A stretch of DNA of 64,000 nucleotides, from positions 49,288,627 through 49,352,626 of the forward strand of contig CM026554.1 in NCBI GenBank assembly GCA_015143295.1. The letters run 5' to 3'. A program made the translations under genes and the position numbers. The DNA comes from Tetracentron sinense (lineage: Eukaryota > Streptophyta > Magnoliopsida > Trochodendrales > Trochodendraceae). Shown here piece after piece: positions 36,820-49,253 of this stretch. Under the pieces are notes generated by a model that worked only from the letters and a program-made list of their open reading frames with translations, ran no database searches and was not told the DNA's origin. Positions within the stretch are counted from its first letter, which is position 1. Each line of letters begins with the position of its first letter.

Positions 36820-39034
36820 CACTACAAGAAATGTACCAAACAGTAACGGAATATTTCCGTCTCTAATATCGTTTTTCTGTCACTGAGAGTATTAAAGACA
36901 AAAATATTATCCGTCTCTATTCTGTGACGGATGCTCGCGTCACTAACGCTCTAGAGTATTAGAAACAAATTATTTTCATCTCTAAAAGTATTTTACTTTT
37001 AGGGACGGGAATATTTCCATCTCTAAAATTGATTATTTAAAAATAAATAAAATTAGCCCTTGCCGGCGATAATGGAAGCTCACCGGAGAAGAAAAAGAAA
37101 AAAATGGCACCAGAAATCCTAGTTTCAGATTCTCGTTGGTGATCGATCACCCTTACTTCGAGATCTTTCAATTTGAAATACGTTCTCCAACAACGGTAAG
37201 ATGGACCACCTTCAAGAGTCAAGCAATAATCTGAAGAGGTGTTGAATAAAAAAAAATCTGAACAATCTACTCAATGAAAGAATAACAGATCCTGATGTCG
37301 ACAAGGGAGAACATAACTAAATAACTTATTTTCTCTTAAAAACATAAAATGAACAGATCTCTACCAACTTCAATCGCCAAGATGGGGAAAAAGCAAGAAA
37401 CAACAAACCTAAGCTCGTTTTTCGGATTTTTGAATGAGTGAAGGCTCTTTGATACATTGATCGATCTTGGATCTGCTGAAAGGCTCGAGCTTTGGGATAC
37501 AAGAATGGCTCCTTGAAGAACAACAAATCGTCAAAGCTACTCTCGAGCAATGGAGATCATTAACTTGGAAAAGCATAGAGGAAGGCGAAGGCAAATTAAT
37601 AAGGTTGTATTCTTTTCCTGCGTATTTGAGGTGTGTTTTTTAAAGTTCCGGGTTTTAAAAATGCATATGCTATTCTTTTACTCAAAACCTTGGGACTTTA
37701 AAAACCATGAGACTTTAAAATTAAAGCTCACCAAAATGGGTGTTTAAAGACCAACCAAAAGGCCTCGGCATTGAAATGCACAGGTCGTGAGTCTTTAACA
37801 TTGCCCCTCCCCGATAAAAACCCAAAATCACTTCGTTGTTCACTCGAAGGAGCCTGCAGTCCCGGTTCTCGTCGTCTGCCATCGTCGGAGTCACCGTCAT
37901 TTGCTATTGCCAAAGTCACCGTCGTCTGCCATCGCTGTCCTGTGCCTGTCGTTTGTTGTCGTCGTCTCCTCCTCTCTTCCAATTTTTTCATCTTCAAAGA
38001 GTTCTTGAAGCCTTGAGAATTGGAGATGAAGCCAAAGACCTTGATCAGCCTTCTCTGATGAGATGAAGCCAGAGACCTTGATCAACCTTAGCCTTCTCCA
38101 ATGATTCTCTCTCTCTTCTGTGCTTCTTCTTAGGGTTTCATTTTTAATTCAATTAAGCATTGTTTTATCTAGGGTTTATGTTTTACCCATTTTTTGTTTT
38201 ATATTTTTAGGATCAGATTTGTAATTCTTATTGTTTCTAGGATTTGGAGATGAAATTGCTATATATTTCTATCAAATTATATGTTTTGAGGTTTTGATTT
38301 GCTCATGTAAAACCCTAATTTTCCTTACTAATCATATATATAAGAGGTTTTTATGATTCTGTTAGTGGTAGGTAGGTGATGGTTTCTCTTTTGGAAATTT
38401 TGTTCTTTATTCTGTTAAAACCTGTTTTTGAATGTAAAGAAGAGGCAAGATGGCAAGCCGGTGAGTTGCCTGGCCTGAAAATTCACTCACAAAGTCCCGA
38501 TACTAAAGAATACAGGATTTCAGATGATAAGCCTTTAAAAAACCCAGATATTGAAAAGCATATAAAAAAACAAATTGGAGAAGAAGGCAGATCGATCTTT
38601 GATTTTAATTGCTCGGTTGGTCTTTAGAGCCCTAAAATCGCTACGGCAGGAAAGAGGGTAACAAATCGAAATCTCTATTTTTTGGGGGGAAAGAACGCTA
38701 TTAAAACTCGAATTGATTTTTTACCATTAGTGATGGAAATATTTCCGTTTCTAATGGTCTTTTACTAGTAGAGACGAAAATATTCCGTTTCTAAAGGTGA
38801 ATTTATTTTTTAAAAAAATTAAATGTCAAAATAAGCATTAGAGATGAAAATATTCTGTTTCTAATGGTCTTTTACTATTAGAGATGGAAATATTTCCTTC
38901 TTTAATGGTCTTTTAATAATAGAGACAGAACATTAGTGACATAACTAGTTTCCGTCTTTAAAAGTGATGTATTAGAGATGGAAGTATTTTCCGTCTCTAA
39001 TATTCCGTCGCTATTCGATACATTTCTTGTAGTG
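36820..39034. mobile_element. CACTA (En/Spm-like) element without visible transposase
   Basis: Terminal inverted repeats CACTACAAGAAATGTACC at 36820-36837 and its complement ending ATTTCTTGTAGTG at 39034 (16 of 18 match). The flanking triplets are ATG and ACG, a diverged 3-bp duplication at best. Subterminal zones (36840-37040 and 38720-39010) are packed with direct and inverted copies of a RGAGACGGAAATATTTCCGT-type motif, as in CACTA elements. The middle (about 37050-38690) shows no transposase domain but contains gene-like, GC-richer sequence. Non-autonomous; may have captured host sequence. Confidence 0.8.
37770..38640 (+). other. Gene-like cargo inside the CACTA element
   Basis: Includes a CGTCGTCTGCCATCG-type imperfect repeat (37866-37975), a CT-rich leader-like tract followed by CTTAGGGTTTCATTTTTAAT (about 38105-38150), and an 83-residue frame at 38376-38627 containing WQAGELPGLKIHSQSPDTKE and PDIEKHIKKQIGEEGRSIFD. 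I do not recognise the peptide. It could be captured host exon sequence or the element's own decayed first exons. Confidence 0.35.
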
Positions 39035-39452
39035 ACGGCGTGCTCCGAAAGCTCCGAAAGCTCTAGGTTGCCTCTCTTGTTCCATAGCTTCCTGAACCAA
39101 GTCAATTTTGTTGAAAGGATTTTGCTAGCTAGTCTTAATGACAAGGGCTTAATCGCCTCATTCTCGAAAAATGATAAGCATTTTTTGAGTGTAGATCCCA
39201 CCCTAAAGTGTTGTGGATTTCCAAAATGGGGTGATTAAGCGCCCTCGCGATTAAGGCTAGCACTCCCCTTGTGGAAATATTGATCGTCCTTGATTTGGTG
39301 TCCCACCCTTACTTATTTCTATATTAGTTTGTATTTTCAAGTTAAGTAGCACTATATTTGTCATACATTATAAATGCAATGCAATTTGTGTTTTTTTATG
39401 GATGATTGAGATCCCAGTTTTTCCTATTTTTGCAAGAGCTTAAATACAAAGG

Positions 39453-39635
39453 GGAGCTATGCTTCAATTCGTAAAGGTGGAACTCCCCTTTTTAACAATT
39501 GGTGGTGACAATCTTATAATTATGGAGAGAAAATGTTTTGCAAAAAATTATCACTATCTCTCCATAATTACAAAACTGTCACTATCTTTATACTAAAATG
39601 AGGAGCTATGCTTTTACGCCTTGAAGCATAGCTCC
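39453..39635. mobile_element. Foldback MITE (GGAGCTWTGCTTC family), copy 1
   Basis: Left GGAGCTATGCTTCAATTCGT, right end ...TTGAAGCATAGCTCC. Internal inverted stretches around GTGACAATCTTATAATTATG. Related to copies at 43771-43942 and 58463-58626. Confidence 0.6.
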
Positions 39636-41545
39636 GGTGTCTTTGTTAAACTCCTTTTGGAAAGCTTAATGTTTCTCTTATTACAGAAAAGACTAGGCAG
39701 TCACTTTGACTTTTATAACAGCTTAATTGTTGATTAAATTATGAATATCAATGGATGGAGTCCTCTTACCTAACACAATGTATATAACCTCTCTAATGTT
39801 TGTTTAGAAAGACTACAAGGGATCTAAATTTGGCTTAGTTATCACTAACCAAGCTTTTAGCCATTTATATCATTGTGAAGATGAATTGTTTTTATATATT
39901 AAGCTTTCGGTCAAAAAAATAGGATAATTTTTGTACCTTTAATGTTTGGTTACTAAGAAAGAAAAATAAAAGAGATCATGAGAAGAGTGTGGCGATGGTG
40001 ATTGAGTAGGCAACGACGGTAGCAGTGGCGGCGGTGGCGACAGTGGAAGTGGTGCGGGTCTTGGGTTATGTAGGGGTTGTGGTTCGGGGGAAATGCTCAC
40101 AAAGCATAAATATGGGTAGTAATTTTGTTTAAAAAATCCATTGTTTTTAGACTTCGTTTCCTATTTGGAGTATGGTATACAATCTATTTATATAATGCAA
40201 TGTATTTTGTATTAATTTCAACTCTTGTGGAAATTCTTTGGATCATTTACCTGTGGAGATAGTCACACAATATGATAAACCCCGTAAATCCTTCTCTTAT
40301 GGGTGTTTGATTTTTTTCCCAATAGTTTTTTCTCTGTTACTCGTAGATCATAGAACTATTTGCTTCCATCCATTTTACTGCAATAGTGGCAATGGGTGTA
40401 GGTGGCGGCAGCGGCGAGGATGATGTGGCGGTGGTAATTGTAGTGTAGGTGGTGGCAGACTAGAGGCTAATTTTCTCCCCTTTTTTCTTTTTCACATTTT
40501 TATTTTTATATTTGTAACCAAACTCTGGAAAAGTAGATTTTCTTTCACTTTTCTTTTTCACATCCTATTTTTCTAGGAAATCGAACATAGAGGAATTTAT
40601 TTATTTACTTTTATATTTCAATGTGTTTTCTATGCAACCAAACAGGGATGATCTTTTATTTCCAAAAATGATGCTGCTCAGTAAGAAAAAACAAAATTCA
40701 CCCCTCATATGCACTTTCTCTTATGTACATTATGCATGCCTGCTCCAGTGGTGACATCTCAAGTGAAGCCCATGAAAGTTGGTGGAGGAAAAAGTCAAAG
40801 TTAGTAATCCCCTTGCAGTTTTGTTCCCTGTGAATGGGCGAACCACAAACACCATACTCATGACATAGAGGAAGAAAATGAAGAAGAAAGAATCTCATGG
40901 CCTTTTCTATTCCACTCAAAAGTCTAAAAAGTGATTTATACTTCACTTTTGCATAAGGATAAGTACACATCCTGAGAGTTGTCATGTATGAACCAAACTT
41001 GCAGAAAAGCAATGAAAGAAACAACATTGTACTTAGCCTTTTCAAAGAGACCAAATTAGCAAGTAAGAGGAGGAAAAAATAGTTGAATTTCCTTCTTTTT
41101 GAAGATATTGAGCTCGAAAACATAACATAAAAATGGGTTTAAGGCATTTTATTCATTATTTTCGCACCTTTATGGTCCAAAGTAGTTCCATTATAGATCG
41201 AGCACTCTCACTTGACAATCTGGAAGGTTAGAGTCACATGTTAAGACTATCCCAAAGCTTTGATCCTAAGCTCCAATGAGGGTGGGACTAACTTATCAAC
41301 TCACCAGCCTTTCGAGGACATTAAGAAAAGTAATCTCATCAGTCTCTATACTCTTCAACGACGTTAAGACGAGACTGCAGATTGTATATTAAGTGTCCCA
41401 ATCAATGCCATAAAATACAATCTTAAAATGGCACCTCTGATCGAAGTCTTAGCTCGGTAAACACAAAAGGTTTAACATAGTTTAATGTATCGTAATTGAG
41501 GACTTGATAAATTGCAAATGAGAGGCTTTGTAAGTGCGCAAGTTC

Positions 41546-41553
41546 TTTTATTA
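41546..41553 (-). terminator. Poly(A) signal candidate of the PRE gene
   Basis: Minus strand AATAAAAG about 125 bases after the stop. Not unique enough to be certain. Confidence 0.35.
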
Positions 41554-41675
41554 TATGGTTTAATTACTACAGGTCTTTGCAATGAGATGTCTTGTAACCC
41601 AATTCAACCTTTGTTTGGTCTAGTGACCAAATCCTAGATAGAAGAGAAAAACAGAAAGAAGAGAACAAAGACCTA

Positions 41676-42384
41676 TTACATAAGTAGACTCCTAATTATC
41701 GCTGCTTGGGCACTACTGGTGTCAGTGGTGGCCAAGAGTTCGGATAGTCGGTCGCTTAAGTCATCCACCTCTCTGTGTAGGCTTCTAATGTAGTTGCACG
41801 TCTCCTGTAAGACCTTAGAGGCTGATACCTAGACGGAATCAAATCTTAATTAGCATTTCATAATCTTCAGTTAAAATAAAATTCCCTTACCCAAAAAAAA
41901 GTTTCATAGAAATGTTTTTTTCTTAGGTTCAAGACATATTGAGCTGCAATCCCAGTTAGTATATATTTGTTCGAGGTTAGTGAAACAGGTGAATATCACA
42001 CCCTCTCGGGACTTGATCCAGATCAAAGTTCAATGGGGTAAACATTGCTTCCCTCATTAAACTCAATAAGCTATAAATTGCTCTCCCTAGCATAATATAT
42101 AGTGGAGACTCCTAGGGAAAATCTAGAGTCCCCCACACCTCAACTGTAGCTAGATACACCACATATTAAAAAAAAAACAAAAAGGAAGGAAAATGAGGAT
42201 GTGGGTATGAACCAACTTATCTACTTAAATAAATGGTAGACAACATAAATATGAATACCTTGTCTGATTGCCTATTGCGAAGCTCAGGGAGAAGTTGTTG
42301 CAACTTGGAAACAAGGTCGTTGATCTGATCATCGGTGATCCTCGAAGCCCCAGACTGCCTAGAACGCGACCTTCTGCTAGACAT
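41676..42384 (-). CDS. PRE: PRE-type atypical helix-loop-helix protein, 2 exons
   Basis: Small non-DNA-binding HLH protein of the PRE/ILI1 (paclobutrazol-resistance) family, which titrates inhibitory bHLH partners such as IBH1/AIF proteins and promotes cell elongation downstream of gibberellin, brassinosteroid and auxin. Exons 42259-42384 and 41676-41828 give 92 residues, the normal family length. N-terminus [20 protein letters not shown] replaces a true basic region. Helix 1 is [15 protein letters not shown], the loop [10 protein letters not shown] is split by the intron after K42, and helix 2 is [20 protein letters not shown]. The protein ends [11 protein letters not shown]. The ATG at 42384 is the only one that gives the family N-terminus. 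Intron 430 bases, clean GT-AG. Whole and apparently functional. Which of the several PRE paralogues it is cannot be told. Confidence 0.95.
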
Positions 42385-42690
42385 ATTTAGAGCTAGATGT
42401 CTGTGTCAGAAACAAGTCAAGGAGATGAAAGATAGGAGAGACAACCCAGAGAGACAAATGGGAAGAGATTGGTCAGAGATAAATGGGTATAGAATAAGAG
42501 AGAGAGAGAGAGAGAGAAGGAGAAGAGTGTCAGAGACAAGTTATGGAGAAAGAGATAAGAGAGCTATGAAGAAGAAAAAGAAGAAAGGAGCTAGGAAGAG
42601 AGAAAGCACAACAACACAAGTAGTGGTGTTGGGAGTGAGGAAGACAAGTGCATGGGAGAAAGCAGTGGGCTATGCTTGTTTTTAAATAGG
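42385..42690 (-). promoter_or_regulatory. PRE 5' leader with CT run and TATA candidate
   Basis: On the minus strand a TATTTAAA lies at 42681-42688, followed by a pyrimidine-rich leader with a CT microsatellite (42496-42517) before the ATG at 42384. The 116-residue plus-strand frame over this region is only the antisense of the leader. Confidence 0.5.
42496..42517. repeat. GA/CT microsatellite in the PRE leader
   Basis: About 11 GA units on the plus strand, CT in the transcript. Confidence 0.85.
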
Positions 42691-43770
42691 GTTTTGAGAG
42701 AGAGAGAATCAAAGTTCTAGAGATACGCCATACTGCACTTCTCTGTGTGTATCAAGTTGGGGTTTGATCTCAAGTGGGCTAAGAGATATGAGCTTGCTCT
42801 TGTGCCGACGACTCTGTGTCAGTTTCAACAAGCAATAAATACCACGTTATTTATTTACTTCCTAATATTATAATAAAAATGATTATTTTTAAAAATTAAA
42901 TACAAATATTTTTAAAATACAATAAACTTCCTTGCTCTCTCCTCTTTCACTAGCATCTTTCTTTCTTTGTCTGAGGCATAGCTACGTGAGCGAGGGTAGA
43001 ATTGTTGACTGGTCAAAGATCATACCTCATGCGATTCCCCGATTCGATGCAAGACATGACACGTGGCTCCTCGTAAGCTTCAGCGTTACAAACCGACCCG
43101 AATCCAGGGCAACGATTTTTATTATTATATAGATATTTTTCGGGTGGAGGTAAGCTCAACTACGGTTAAAGTAGACACCAAGCCATAAGGACCTCGCCAT
43201 CTCCTTGCATCCAATTTCACGCTTCTGTAAATACAAATTCAAAGTTACTTTTGAGGATTTCAATCAATTTTAGGAAGGAAAATGTTGAATCGAAAGTAGA
43301 AATTTTGATAATCCAATAAAACAATCTTTATTCTTAGTCACTAAAATAGCCCTTCAAATGAGCAAAAATGTCCCAGTGCAACGATTTTTATGCACACCAT
43401 GGGTTTGTCCCGGTGGTAGTGTATCTACTTTTGGGGAGTGGAGACTCGTGCTCCAATCTTTGGTGTGGGCTGTTGATGCCTACCATGAGTATTAACCTGT
43501 TGACCCCCTAGCCTCCTGACATAGATAAATGATTAGAGCATACCACTAAATAAAGAAAGAGCAAAAATGTCACAAACCTTTTCCTTGGTTTATCAAAATG
43601 TCTATTTGAGTTTAACATTTCTCTTGTAATTTCATTTTTTAACTTATGATGAAATGAATTCTATTTTTATGGAATGGAAATTCTCCATAAGTTGCAAAAT
43701 AATCATCAAATATCCTGTGACCATGAATGAATTGGATGATCCGATAAATTATAGAGAATAATTTTGAGCT

Positions 43771-43942
43771 GGAACTTTGCTTCATGGCGTTGATGCGGTG
43801 CTCCCTTTTTTACACTGTAAGTATGACATGTTTGTAAATATTGATGGAGGGTGGGGTAATTTTGCAACACACCATAATTACACATTTGCCATCCGATAGT
43901 GTAAAAAGGGGAGATCCGCACAACGTGGTGAAGCAAAGCTCC
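43771..43942. mobile_element. Foldback MITE (GGAGCTTTGCTTC family), copy 2
   Basis: Left GGAACTTTGCTTCATGGCGT, right ...GTGGTGAAGCAAAGCTCC. The arms extend about 50 bases to a CCTTTTTTACACTG / GTGTAAAAAGGGG pair. Confidence 0.65.
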
Positions 43943-46078
43943 TCTTTATATTTAAACTGTAAATTATAATTCTGCAAATACCAGTCAATACTTCTCGACT
44001 CGTTTGATAAAATTAACAAGACCCGAATACTAAACCATAAACAAGACTGATCGGCCGATATCTAAAACAATTTATGGATTGTTTAGATCCCATTAATCAT
44101 ATTATAGAAACATATATTCTTTTTACGTTACATGAATCCTTAAATAGTAGTTCTGTAAAGTCGATTATGTGCAAGATAAACTCTCATTTAAATAACAAAA
44201 AAAAATTCCGAATTTGTACAGTTATTCAAGATGAATGATGATGCACATCATTGATTCATTATATATATCACATGTGAGGAGGTCCCAACTATACAATGGG
44301 AAGATCCCATGTAAGAGATCTATCAGCTTAATCATGATCTAACACTCAACTAATAATTAGATGCACCATTCGGGCAGACTCCAATTATTTTTGTGACTAT
44401 CATCTTCTTTTCTTTTTTCTTTTTCCATTTGTTTGATTGAGTCAAGATGAAGTGGAGTGAGAGCCCATTAATATGTATTTCAAAGACCTAATTATAATGA
44501 GGAGGTCTGTACTATGCTGATATATGCTTTTTTTTTCTTCATAAGATGCTTAATTGTAATGTAATGATCTTTAAGCACATTTAGTATGCCATCTCCATTA
44601 AGAGTAATTAGAAAATGGAGAGTTATTGGCATTGCCGTGTGAACATCTTACTTTGTTCCTGATTTGTGAGCTTGATTAATCAGCAATATCCTCTCACGGT
44701 CGAAAGGGGGGCGAGATTCGATCAATTATCAGGTAAACGATCTTTCGATACTGAGATGGGTCACTAGTACCTCTCTGCCACAACATGGCAAGGAAATTGG
44801 TAGCTGGATCAGCCCATCTGCCTGTACGGATCAGTTGTTTGTACATGAAATGACACCGCGGCGAAGAGCAATTTGCATGAAATTTAATTAAAATTAAAAA
44901 TTTTTAGGTAATGTAGGGTGTCTCAACCCTGACAAAGAAGGACTATTCCTTTCGGATGCACGCAATCACCCAGAAACCACGTGCATCGGACTTTATGTTT
45001 GTTGTGATTCATTTACTTGATGTAAAATCCTTGGTATCAAGAACCATGAAAGTTTACTTCTTATTACTTTTGATAAGGTAGAGGTCATATATATATCCAG
45101 AGTGTTAGCCTAGATGCACTTAGTCAAAAAACGTAAGGTGAGTTCAACAGGTGGTATATTGCTACCCTAAAATAGGGAGATAGTTTGACACTTGTTATCA
45201 CCACCTTGCGTCTGCGACTGGGAATAACATTTCTGATTTCGATATTCTGTAATGTGCACCATACAAAAGGAAATTGCATCCATCAACCTAGCTAAACCTT
45301 CAAATGTTATGGAATTTCAACAATGGCACATACCATCTTGGATTGCTAAAAGATGAATAACTGGAATTGAAACTTTTCCAAAGAAAGATTAACAAGATTC
45401 TTGATTTTTTGGTCGCACAAACACAGAGCTGATATACTTTAATTTATTAAAACTATGATACTCTTGACCATGATTTAAATCAAGATGGGTTGCCATTGCC
45501 CGGCGTGCATCTCGGGCCACATGAGCTTGATCCAATGGACAGCGAGGACTGTTCTAGAAGTCACGAGGAACCCTAATTTGTTTATTCTTCAAAGTTCAAT
45601 TTCAGTGGGCGCTCAGAAAGAGCTTGAGATTAGCTTTTGAGCCCCAAGAAAGATTCATTGATCTTCTTAGCATATGCTCTCTACATATTTTAATCCTCTA
45701 ACTCCCAGAAATTAATGTAGTCTAAGTCGGTGAAAGGAGGCCTTAGAAAAGTGTGCTTCAAACAAGCTTTAAACCGTCAATATTAGTGAGTACCCATATA
45801 TTTTTTTATCTTCTATTATAATCATTCATTACGAGTATCTTAGTTTTGCAGATGGGAACTATCCGTTAATGCAACCATACAGCACAACTCAAAGTCTACA
45901 TCATCCAGTCGGCTTACACACTCTAGATCATGCGATTGATTCAATGTGTACCGTTGGATTAGTCAAAGAAAGCGCTTATCGATCACACGGTTACTATCTT
46001 TCCATTTGTGCCATCTTGTAATAATATCCATATGAGGTGGGGAAAAACTTCTCAGACTGCACGATCTCATACTACCCG

Positions 46079-46192
46079 AGATCACACACCAAAACTTGGG
46101 ATATTAGCATTTTTAAAATTTTACTAAAACCTTAAGATCTCGGGTTTTGGTGTGTAGTCTCGGGTGGGTCTTCCCCGTGCGGTTTCAAAATC
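46079..46192. repeat. Inverted repeat around CCCGAGATCACACACCAAAA
   Basis: Left CCCGAGATCACACACCAAAA, right TTTTGGTGTGTAGTCTCGGG, separated by about 45 AT-rich bases; an outer CGCACGGGGAAG-type pairing is weaker. A small MITE-like foldback; family unknown. Confidence 0.6.
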
Positions 46193-48677
46193 ATTTTCCT
46201 CTGATATATGTGACATTGGGTTGCATTCATTTATGGGAAACTACACTAACTCTGAAAAAATTAAATAAATGAATTAATCTACGGGTACTTCCAAAGTGTT
46301 CTCCCAAATATGCTCCCTCGTTATCTTTTTAACTCAATTATTAAACGGTTAAGATTAGATTTGATGTGGCATTAGAAAATACAAAATAAACCAAGCTAAA
46401 TCCTGACCCTTATTAATTAGTTATTGACTGTTAGAATTAGTGAGTGTACTTGGGAGTATCTATAGACCAATGATGGGGACTGGATTTGGTCTGACCTGAA
46501 GAAAAACTGATATTATTGAATTCTCAAAAGGTGTCATTACAAAGAGACCCAACTAGGGTTTATATAGATAATAGTATATAGATAAAATAGAAACTAAATC
46601 AAACATTCATAATCTCTCAACCTCAATCACAATCTCTTTCTAAATCCAAATCTTTCCAATAATCTCAGTCTCTTTCGAAATCCAATTCTTTCCAACCATC
46701 TTAATCTCATTCTAAATTCAATTCTTTCCAATTGTGATGATGGTAATGATATGATGCATCTCATGTGTATCATAACCATACATCTACTCTATTATGACCC
46801 TCGTCAGACTAAAACCGCCTGGTCTACTCACAAAATCCATTTAATTGTCTTTTTAACAAGTTTTAATCTTAGGGTTAATTTTTTTTAATATTTAAAAAAC
46901 AACCAAATTGGTTGGTTGAATTCAAAGGATTATTCCCTAAAAAAAAAAATTTAAAAATTCAAAGGATTAGTAAACCTTAACCACGAGTTTAGGGATGTTG
47001 TCGCCAGACGAAATCCCATTACCCCAAAGATGGTCAGTACAACAAATGCTTGCGGGTAGTACTTACATGTATAATGAAATTAAGTGTATGATGTTATTTT
47101 AGTAGGAGCAGTGCAATAGCAGGAAATGGGGTAAAGGAGTTTAGGTAAAACTGAAAAGGAAAAGTAGTTTAAACAGTTGAATGTGTTAAAAGGGGAGCAT
47201 TTTTGGGAAGGTGGAGTTGAAAACAGTGCACGTGTAGGACATTAAAGCATGACTCTTCCTTCCATACATTGAGGGAAGATAATTAATAGGAAAAGGGACT
47301 TAGGAGTTAGGACCTTAATATTTTATTTAAGATAACACTTTGCATTGATTCGACGGATCAAACACAAAATATCGCTTAAGATTCTATTGTGACAAGTTTC
47401 TAGGTGTTCTAAAAGCCACTCACTTTGTCATGTGTGTGTCTGTGTGTATTTTGGGTGTTCGTGCGTATTCACAAGCACAAATCCTTCTCGGGGGTTGGTA
47501 AACGCAAGCCCTAATGGTATCAAGAGAAATGCTAACCTTAAGGCATACTTCCAAATTCTCACTTGAGGATTGCTACACCAATCGCATTTACTTCATATTT
47601 TTCCCCAAACTCATGTTGGGGCTAGCACATGGAGATGTTTCATATTTTAACAATTAAAATAAAGTAAAATCAGATAATATTTGACATTTGTTTGGCTCTA
47701 ATTGTATCTTTGGAAGATTTGTAACTGGGTTAACAAAATCCTTCTCACTTTTGGTAATAATAATTGTCACTATTTTTCTTGTTAACAAGTATAAATCATA
47801 ATTTTTTTTTTTTTTTTGGTACCATAACTTTTTCTATTGAAAATCATGTTTTCTTAAATTATCTATTAAAGGGGTATCAATGTCAGGTGTTGCCACAATA
47901 GTTTGGAAAAAAAATTGAATTTGTGTATGGAGCAGTACTTAAATAAAAGGTTAAACACCTTTTGAATGTGGAGCCCACAAAAAGTGTTTTAACTTTATTA
48001 ATTGAGGGTGATTAATAATTAACGCAATTGATACTGCCACTTCCTCAAGGGTTTGTTTAAAATAAGAGTCTGACGAGCGGTGAAAGGGTTACTTGTGTGT
48101 GTCTGCGCGTGAGTTCACATGAGTGCACTTGAAGTCGTTTGCAAGATTAGTCCGAGGAAAAGAAAATAAATTCAAAAAATGGAACGTTAGTCATGGAGTG
48201 ACTAAAATAAAATAAAAAATATAATTTATTATGAGCCTAAACCTTTCCTCTATGAGCACTCATCTATCCATTAATTAACAAATCTCCTAAAAACAAGTAA
48301 ATTCCCAATTGAAAGTATACTACTTTTTCGCATGTTACAGTGATTTTGAAGTGTGGATTAGAAATAGCCCAAGTTGTAGCCCAATGCGCTACTGCAGACG
48401 TGCTATTGGTCCACCGCCACCCTAAAGGGCTACAGCGGTCCCTGTTGGAAAAGCCACTCATTCTAAGGGTTGGTATTTCCCTTCTACTGTTTTTAAAAGG
48501 AACTTTGTTGAGTTGCAAGCTATACAAATATGCTTGAGCTTGGTAGAGTGGGAAGACTTTAACCATCTCCTTACATATTTGGTAGAGTGAGCCATGGTTG
48601 GCTTGTTAGTGGTTAGTGCCACTGTGGGCTGGGGTGCTACATTGGGCTGGGTGAGAGGGCTACTTGCCAGTTGCGAC

Positions 48678-48822
48678 TAGGGGTGTCAACGGGCCGATTT
48701 CGGCCCCAAAATCCTCTTGTAAATGTGTTGCCAGGGCAGGGCAGGGCAGGGCATGGCATGGCATGGCATGGCCTGTTCAAAATACAAAAATTCAGGCCCA
48801 AGCCCGGCCTATTAGCACCCTA
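48678..48822. mobile_element. MITE-like unit with TAGGGGTG ends
   Basis: Starts TAGGGGTGTCAACGGGCC and ends GGCCTATTAGCACCCTA, a common plant repeat type built around GGGCC...GGCCC runs. It contains a minisatellite of GGCAG/GGCAT units (about 48734-48771). No clean target duplication. A related right-half fragment lies at about 55140-55227. Confidence 0.45.
48734..48771. repeat. Pentamer minisatellite GGCAG/GGCAT
   Basis: Three GGCAG-type then four GGCAT-type units in tandem. Confidence 0.8.
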
Positions 48823-49020
48823 AAAGAAAGCTTCAAAAAATCTTTTAGCTCTGGAACTCTATCTCGAAGGCCATATCTTCTCCACCTTTAACTGGAGGGA
48901 TAGGTGTAGTAGGTTTGAGTTTATAACACTAGGATGAAAGGAGGATGCCTGTATTTTTTGATTTCTTTTGCTAGGCAATTGGTTAGTAGGTTAGTGGTTG
49001 AAACAGGTCTGGCACTACAC

Positions 49021-49048
49021 ATCGTAGGAATAGCCTAGCGGTAGTGTA
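49021..49048 (+). ncRNA. tRNA-derived SINE head, left part (box A)
   Basis: TAGCCTAGCGGTAGTG at 49031-49046 fits the RNA polymerase III A-box (TRGCNNAGYGG). The copia insertion with duplication GTGTA splits it from a matching B-box-like AGGATCAATCC at about 53750-53760. Probably a SINE or tRNA-like relic, not a working tRNA gene. Confidence 0.4.
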
Positions 49049-49253
49049 AGATAAAATTTAGGGTTCTAATCCCTTAATAATATATTCTTCTCTATGAGAG
49101 GTATATTTATAAGAATACAAGAGTGTAGGGCAAACCACCTATACAGGAAACTAATTACAATGAGGAAACTACTAATTACAGTATAGGAAACTTCTAATCA
49201 CAGAGTTACTAATTACGGAATTAGTATCCAGCTAATAATAGCCTATTTTAACA
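49049..49253 (-). repeat. 3' LTR of the young copia element
   Basis: Begins TGTTAAAATAGG and ends TTTTATCT on the minus strand. One difference from the 5' LTR. Confidence 0.92.

Larger units (their letters stand above)
39035..41675. other. Intergenic, one MITE, otherwise nothing recognised
   Basis: Contains the MITE at 39453-39635. GGTGGCGGCRGCGGC-type triplet-rich patches occur at about 40010-40070 and 40395-40455. A 141-residue minus-strand frame at 40698-41123 has no recognisable domain. The right end is the 3' UTR of the PRE gene. Confidence 0.5.
42691..49048. other. Intergenic, gene-poor, several small repeats
   Basis: Holds a MITE (43771-43942), a short inverted repeat (46079-46192), a possible solo LTR-like stretch (about 46480-46830), a decayed piece of the foldback family (about 46855-46995) and a MITE-like unit with a minisatellite (48678-48822). 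A 33-residue frame near 45465-45575 (LPLPGVHLGPHELDPMD) looks coding-like but is isolated. No host gene recognised. Confidence 0.5.

Noticed and set aside
40698-41123. 141-residue minus-strand frame
   Set aside because: Hydrophobic, but no family features and no neighbouring exons.
42335-42685. 116-residue plus-strand frame rich in R/E/K
   Set aside because: It is the antisense of the PRE leader and first exon; the charge bias comes from the GA run.
43060-43135. Helitron 5' end on the minus strand (ATCTATATAATAATAAAAAT)
   Set aside because: No stem-loop plus CTAG 3' end in the right orientation nearby.
45465-45575. Coding-like 33-residue stretch (LPLPGVHLGPHELD)
   Set aside because: Too short and isolated, no splice partners found.
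46480-46830. Solo copia LTR
   Set aside because: TATA-like and CT-rich parts are suggestive, but no TG...CA ends or target duplication could be fixed.
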